The notes beneath the pieces were generated by a model that was not told where the DNA came from, did not search any database, and saw nothing but the letters and a program-made list of their open reading frames with translations. A DNA stretch of 64,000 nt, taken from contig CM068383.1 of assembly GCA_034770075.1 (NCBI GenBank), positions 41,931,222 to 41,995,221 of the forward strand, written 5' to 3'. Shown here one piece after another: positions 58,956 to 64,000 of this stretch (the first letter of the stretch is position 1; the number at the start of each line of letters is the position of its first letter). The DNA comes from Aralia elata. Taxonomy: Eukaryota > Streptophyta > Magnoliopsida > Apiales > Araliaceae. A program made the translations under genes and the position numbers.

Positions 58956-59950
58956 GTCCTCAGTGAAGTTCTCTATTTTAATTCTGTCTATTATAAACAT
59001 CGAGGACTATGTTTATTTTAAGTTTGGGGGTGTGGTAGTATAATTTAGTTATTTTATTTCGTCTAAGTCATTGTGCTACAAGAATGGCCAATGATATTTT
59101 GCTGGTTATTGTGTTTTCATCTAAAGTAAGGCTTGAGCATGTTTAGTTACTTCTTAACATTTTGGCTAACCACCCTACTCTTGGTTTTTTTAGCTCTTCA
59201 CGTACACAGTGTACTTACTTAGTTAGTTAGTATTGAGAAATCTCATTTACTTAAATGCTTGGGAGATTATACTTGAAATGTACTGAACTCGCGAACAGCC
59301 TTTTATGCTTATTTTAGACTTTCATATAAGTTTGGGGGAATTACAAAAAAAAAATTATTATTTGTTGACCAAGTTTAATTACGTGGCCATTGCTACTCAA
59401 GTTAATAGATCCTCAGGGGTGTTTTTACACCTAATGCCCTAAAGCCATCTGGTTTGGGAGTCATTGATCAAACAATCGTTACATGGGTAGCTCTGAATAG
59501 CCTAATGTGATTAGACATTGCACGGTCATGCGATTAGTTAAGGTGAGATGGAGCGTAAAACGCACTCACCAGTGTGATTACTCATTATTGCAATAATCCC
59601 TTGGGAACCCCCTTCTTATATGGTCGGCTTGTTTGGTATTTATCAAGGTAATGATGAGTTTGTAGATTTATAGTATAATCCCTCATATATTGAGTTCATG
59701 CGTTAGCTCTTTCCTAACTCGCATAAAGAGATAACACACTCACACACACACACATTGCTGAGACCTTGAGTAGCTGTGAGCTTAGAAATTTTGTTAATTT
59801 GTAACTTTACGTTGTTCTTGGGCCCCTTTTGATCTTTTTCCTTTGAGGCCAATTCTTGGAGTCGTTCTCTTCTAATTCAGTTGTCGTTTGTGTTTATCTC
59901 AATGAATTAGTATATCTCTGTTTGCTTGAGGACAAGCAAAGGTTTAAATT
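58956..59950 (+). other. 3' untranslated region of Athila K
   Basis: No coding sequence. AAGTTTGGGGG-type purine tracts occur at about 59020 and 59330, and a final AAATTTGGGGG at about 59945. A short CA repeat lies at about 59735-59750. TGCTTGAGGACAAGCAAAGG (59922-59941) is a typical Athila pre-LTR phrase. Confidence 0.7.
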
Positions 59951-59960
59951 TGGGGGTTTT
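59946..59960 (+). promoter_or_regulatory. Polypurine/T tract before the K 3' LTR
   Basis: AAATTTGGGGGTTTTT immediately precedes TGATGAGGGTG, the LTR start. Confidence 0.75.
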
Positions 59961-60349
59961 TGATGAGGGTGTTTTATACACACAATTTGGGTACCTTTGA
60001 CCTTGATAGCTTGCTAGTTTTTGGGACTTTTATATGGTTTTTAGTTATTTTGATCATATTTCTACATAATTTAGTTTTTAGTTATTTTTACATGTTTTAT
60101 GTTGCTTTGATGTATTTTCATTATGTTTGTAGGAATGGAAATAAAGACCGTCCGTATTGACTCAATGTCCGTGCTTGGATGTCTGTGCCCAAATGGTAGT
60201 ACGATGGAAATTAGTGTTTGGCAACGCTGGGGGCTTTATTTAATAACATTTGGTAGTTGTGCGTGCATGGCGTTGAAATGCGTGCACGGCGTTTGGCGTC
60301 GGCCAAGCCATGAGGGCAAGCCCGTGCTTGGATATCCGTGCCCGAATGA
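59961..60349 (+). repeat. 5' part of the K 3' LTR
   Basis: Starts TGATGAGGGTGTTTTATAC. A duplicated GC-rich phrase GTGCTTGGAT.TCYGTGCCC lies near 60172 and 60323, with GCGTGCATGGCGTTG and GCGTGCACGGCGTTTGG in between. It ends where the CACTA element begins; the rest is not seen. Confidence 0.75.
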
Positions 60350-60690
60350 CACTACAAAAAAAAAGGTCATTGCCGACGGTCACTCCCGTCACCAATGACC
60401 CCCCTCCCCTCGCCAATGAGTCATTCTCGACGGTGAATGTCCGTCGCCATTCCCGTCGCCCCAGAGGTCGTCGCCCCTGATTCCCGTCGAGCACCGTCGG
60501 TAATAAGGTCATTGGCGACGGCAGCAATGGCGACGGCAGCAATGGCGACGGTGAGCCGTCGCCTATGTATCATTGGCGACGGCGATAGGCGACGGCAGGA
60601 CCGTCGGTAATGAGTACAGGGTATATTTTACAAGGCTTTGGCGACGGGGAGTTGCCGTCGCGAATGATCTGTATGCCGTCGACAATGACA
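60350..60690. mobile_element. CACTA (En/Spm-type) transposon end with subterminal repeats
   Basis: CACTACAAAAAAAAAGG begins at 60350, preceded by TGA as possible 3-bp target duplication. The next 330 bp hold more than a dozen CGACGG/CCGTCG motifs in both orientations (GGCGACGG, CCGTCGCC, CCGTCGGTAAT), the pattern of transposase-binding subterminal repeats. The coding exon on the minus strand points toward this end, so it is the 3' end. The opposite terminus (TTTTGTAGTG) is not in the window. Confidence 0.85.
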
Positions 60691-60925
60691 TTTTAAAAAA
60701 AAAAAATTTTTTGCAAATTACAAATTCCCCTGTTCATTTACATATACATAATTGTACCTGTTATAAACTAATGAAAAACAAATATTTCTTCACAAACGGA
60801 TATCAATAACAATCAAATAGTTATATACATAAACCATCAACCTAAGTATATACAAAACTGTAGTTTGTACAACTCAAAGACTGTATAAGTTTATACATGA
60901 AAGTCAAAATAATAACATAAACTAA
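60691..60925. other. AT-rich CACTA region, nothing recognised
   Basis: An A/T homopolymer patch, then ordinary AT-rich sequence between the subterminal repeats and the exon; probably the 3' UTR of the transposon gene. Confidence 0.5.
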
Positions 60926-61111
60926 CTACAGCCCCAGATCAGGAGTGCCAGTACCATCATCGCTGCCATCTAACGTACGTCCGGTCCCATCTCCAGTCCC
61001 AGCGCCGGTCCCACCCTCCATCGTCTCATCAGCTCGGCGGTCATCACCATCTCCTCCACGGTCATCGCCTGTGCCGTTGCCTCCACCCCCACGAGTCTCA
61101 TCAACAAGACC
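60926..61111 (-). CDS. Putative last exon of a CACTA-encoded gene
   Basis: On the minus strand a TTTTGTAG acceptor at 61112 opens a 62-codon frame, stop included, ending TAG at 60926. The peptide is Gly/Asp/Thr-rich (DETRGGGGNGTGDDRGGDG). It looks like the low-complexity C-terminus of a transposon protein. No catalytic motif is visible, so the identity rests on position and splice signal. It could also be a chance GC-rich frame. Confidence 0.4.
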   Translation of the reverse strand, partial: GLVDETRGGGGNGTGDDRGGDGDDRRADETMEGGTGAGTGDGTGRTLDGSDDGTGTPDLGL

Positions 61112-63060
61112 CTACAAAATTAAAATATTAATAACGAAGTCGAAAAGAGAGCATATTTAAATTAGTTTAGTTTGTGTTCCTTAAGTTTTCTTAAGTTAAG
61201 CGAACGGACTGATGACTCGACCTCCGGATATCGGAATCGAGTCCCGTAAGTTGTAATGCGTGCTTAATACGGTCGGTCTTTTCTCTCTCTCTCTCTCTCC
61301 TTTTTTCTTTCTTTGATTTTCATCCGAGAATGAGAAATGGGACTGAATGAGATATTTAAATATATATTTTACTTTCCCTTTTTATCCTTCCTTCTCGCTT
61401 ATATTTTTAATTAGTCACATGCTTTATTATACTTCCTCCTTATCCGAAGGTTCATTCCTTCATTTGCCTAAATTGCTTTTATTTTAATTGTATTATTTGC
61501 TTATTAAAGTAATTAACTCATTATTCTCTTAAATATTAAGTAATTTAATTTCTCAACATTAATAACTTAATTTAATCAAATAAAGTATTACATAATTCTC
61601 ATTAATTAATATACATATTAATCAATTTATAAAATTTATTTACTTACTATAGTCACTTTAATTGAATATTTAATTAATTTACTTATCATATCAATTGTTT
61701 GATATTAAAAATTTTTAGGTTAGTGCACTAAATTAATTAACTACTAGTGAGACTTTCTTTAATTATTTGGGCCATGTAAATTAGCATAGCCCAATACTTT
61801 TATTTTACATTACCCTAATTATTAAATTAGGATTTCTAGTCCACTCATTTGTAATTTAAATCCTTACTCATGTATATTTAATATTATAACCCAATTAACT
61901 TTCTTTAATTAGGTTCAACATAAATACTACATTGAGAGAATAAAATTTATCCCTTAGATTAATATATAATTTAAATACTATCATTCTCATATACCATAAC
62001 CCTTAAGTTATTTTAATTCTTATACCTAATATATATAATGATTAGGTTACATTAGTTTCCTATTATTTGTTTATTATATAATAAACAAATATAAACAATC
62101 ACATAATATTCATATTCATTTACTTACATACATTGAGATAATAAAATAAATCTCTTAGATTAGGTCATTAGTATATAATTAAAATACTAAGAACACTAAA
62201 TAAAAATAACCCTTTAGGTTATTTAATTCCAATACCTAATTTATAACATTAGGCTACCAAACTTCTTTTTTTTTAATATCTTTCATTGTTAGAATAATTA
62301 ACTTACTAGAGACCATCACTTGGGCTACTAGTTTATTAAATCTTTTAATAAACATTCCAATTGGGCTAAGGTAGTAAGTCTACATATTAATTACTCAAGT
62401 CCATAATCAATTAAAGGAGTGGGCTTGGTTATTTAACTAATTGGACTAGTCCACTAGTATTTATTTATTAGTTGGACTATTAATATAACACTTAAGTTTA
62501 TTAACTCCTCATATTTATAATATTTATAAATATGTTACATAGCTTTCCTTTTCATTTCTTTGTCACTTAAATTAAATAAATTTATTAACTTATTTAATTC
62601 ACAGAACACATATTCATTCATATTTCCTTACAAATGGAAATTTATTCAATAAATAAGATATTATAATTAAAATAATATTCTCTCTTTATTAAAATAATTC
62701 AATGCTAGAATTTATTTTAATATCCTTTATTTAAAGTATACAATATTTTCGTATACTAAACTAATGAGTTAGCTTCGTAATATAAATTGTTTCATAACAA
62801 TTTATTCGTGCGCAATAAATATATATATTTATCATCATCACTCATCTTACTACAATATATATAGCACATCACTAAGTATATATGTGTACCAATACACATT
62901 TCTTTAACTTTATAACATCCCTTAATTTGAAAATTTATTTTCTTAATAAATTTTCCACTTGTATCATTCCTCTATTTCCAAGTCTAGGTTTTATCTTTTA
63001 ACCTTTATTTAATCACTCAAGATTTTATTAATAAATCTTATGAATTTTTGGGTTGTCACA
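61112..63060 (-). repeat. LTR-like segment L
   Basis: The right end reads TGTGACAACCC in minus sense (63060), like LTR M. It is very AT-rich, with an imperfect duplication of about 200 bp (61930-62070 and 62133-62255). A TATA-like AAAATATATATTTAAAT lies near 61350. A (GA)n leader-like run follows at about 61280-61300. The left boundary, primer site and target duplication were not found, so extent and class are uncertain. Confidence 0.5.
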
Positions 63061-64000
63061 CGTGAAGCAGCGCTTTGGCGCCATTCATAATTCTTTCCAG
63101 TTCCTTCATGTGGCGCTGCAGCGCCAGATTTTACCCTTTAAGCGGCGCTGTGGTGCCAGCCATTAGAGTCTCATTTTTCATTTCTTTGAAGTTTTCATTT
63201 CATCTAACCCGCTCCCGAAAGTCGTAACTTCCTCATCCGTTATCGAAATGAGTCCGTTCTTGAACCCATTTCTAGCTCCTAACATCATCTATAACTTCAT
63301 CTAAACAAAATAATTTTTTTAAACTTTTAACAAGCCTAAAATTGGCTCAAAAGTCCCTCGTGGTTCGTTAAGTGACGTTCTTGACGTCGAATTTTCAAAT
63401 TACTGGAACTCATTCATTCGAAGTCGGATTGAGCTCGTTCTCGAGCCTACAGCTCACAATTTTCATGAATTTCAAAAGTCCTAACATATCAGACTTTTCC
63501 AGACACACGATCTACTTTCTAACTTGGCCCAAAGTGGTTTTAAGCTAGGCTTTTGATTATTTTACATCTTTTATAGAAAATTTCGCCATAACTTCGTTAT
63601 AGCTCGTTTTTATTACGTTCGACTTGGAACATTTTCATAACTTACATATGTTTACTTCCTTCTTCTTAGGCTCTAAAAATTAACATACAAACAATGGTTT
63701 TAAATTTGTTCATCAACAACATTCAATACAATTTTCATGTTTTCTTGGTTTTGGTTCTTTATTAACGTTATGTTATCGCTTAGCATGCATTTATCGGTAA
63801 GTATTTAGTCCTCTAATTGTCATAACCCTTATATTACCAAGATCCTTCAATGATCTATCATCACATAACCAACATCCACTAACAAAGCACTTCTATATTT
63901 AATAGAAAACATAAGAGATAAAAGACTAGTTTTATGGTTTTTACCTTCTTGGATGTTCTTGCTAATTCTTGATTAAACTCAATGGAGATGACTAATATCT
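63061..64000 (-). repeat. LTR-like segment N
   Basis: In minus sense it shows the order seen in M. A donor-like AAGAAG/GTAAAA (GT 63944-63943) comes first, then AAGTTATGGC (about 63590) and AAGTTACGAC (about 63225) phrases. A palindrome island at 63065-63165 follows, immediately before segment L. It runs off the window. No ORF of note. Confidence 0.5.
63065..63165. repeat. GC palindrome island in segment N
   Basis: Perfect 16-bp palindrome TGGCGCTGCAGCGCCA at 63111-63126, flanked by AGCAGCGCTTTGGCGCC and GCGGCGCTGTGGTGCC units. Confidence 0.88.

Larger units (their letters stand above)
51770..60349 (+). mobile_element. Athila-type Ty3-gypsy element K, 5' truncated
   Basis: Starts inside gag at the G LTR border and has gag, protease, RT, RNase H, integrase, an env-position ORF, a long 3' untranslated part and the first 389 bp of the 3' LTR (59961-60349), where a CACTA transposon begins. 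Clade evidence: DLG-type protease, TRTVTEWRFCMDYRRLN and FMDD in RT, the extra ORF after pol, and the LTR start TGATGAGG. Confidence 0.9.

Noticed and set aside
60240..60542. Minus-strand 100-codon frame over the CACTA end
   Set aside because: It spans the transposon boundary and the CGACGG repeats, so it cannot be an old gene.
63061..63065. CGTGA as target duplication of segment L
   Set aside because: No matching copy could be found at a plausible left boundary.

Overview
This is plant (eudicot-type) nuclear DNA made almost entirely of nested, mostly dead LTR retrotransposons plus one end of a CACTA DNA transposon. I see no intact host gene, no tRNA or rRNA gene and no prokaryotic feature. 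The evidence is Ty1/copia and Ty3/gypsy domains, initiator-Met-tRNA primer binding sites, polypurine tracts, TG...CA LTR ends and 5-bp target duplications. The AT-rich composition and the many nonsense changes of C-to-T or G-to-A type suggest methylated intergenic or pericentromeric heterochromatin. The species cannot be named from the sequence.

Layout, left to right. (1) Angela/BARE-type copia element A (minus strand, 1-1633 and 13162-16535), split by a complete 11.5-kb Tekay-like chromovirus F (1634-13161) with two 2.8-kb LTRs and a perfect TTATA target duplication. F carries an extra coiled-coil ORF between its primer site and gag. (2) A sits in the gag remnant of a second Angela copy, D (16536-19715). 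D abuts a 441-bp gypsy LTR fragment P (19716-20156). Another old Angela copy, E (20157-23306), abuts P on the other side. (3) A gypsy LTR portion M (23307-26422) is cut by Angela copy B. (4) B (26423-35488) and C (33668-38567) form a head-to-tail tandem that shares one LTR; C is truncated at its 3' side. (5) An Athila fragment J (38568-40376) is followed by a second, chimeric Tekay-like element G (minus, 40377-51769), whose 3' LTR holds a clean solo LTR H (40441-43887, duplication ATACA). (6) A nearly full Athila element K (plus, 51770-60349) has gag, protease, RT, RNase H, integrase, an env-position ORF and the start of its 3' LTR. (7) A CACTA transposon end (60350 onward) is followed by two minus-strand LTR-like segments, L and N, up to the window end.

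Every polyprotein copy carries stops, frameshifts or deletions, so nothing here looks autonomous. The most interesting signals are non-coding or shared between elements. They are: (a) GC-rich islands of short palindromes recurring in LTRs or leaders of several different retroelement families; (b) a splice-donor-like site shortly downstream of the TATA box or GA-rich leader of the gypsy LTRs, paired in F with an acceptor just before the coiled-coil ORF, so that splicing would remove the primer binding site and the palindrome island; (c) a UAG at the same chromodomain codon in two divergent Tekay-like copies, with the frame open after it; (d) the shared-LTR tandem; (e) the chimeric joint that links two half Athila elements through Tekay DNA.
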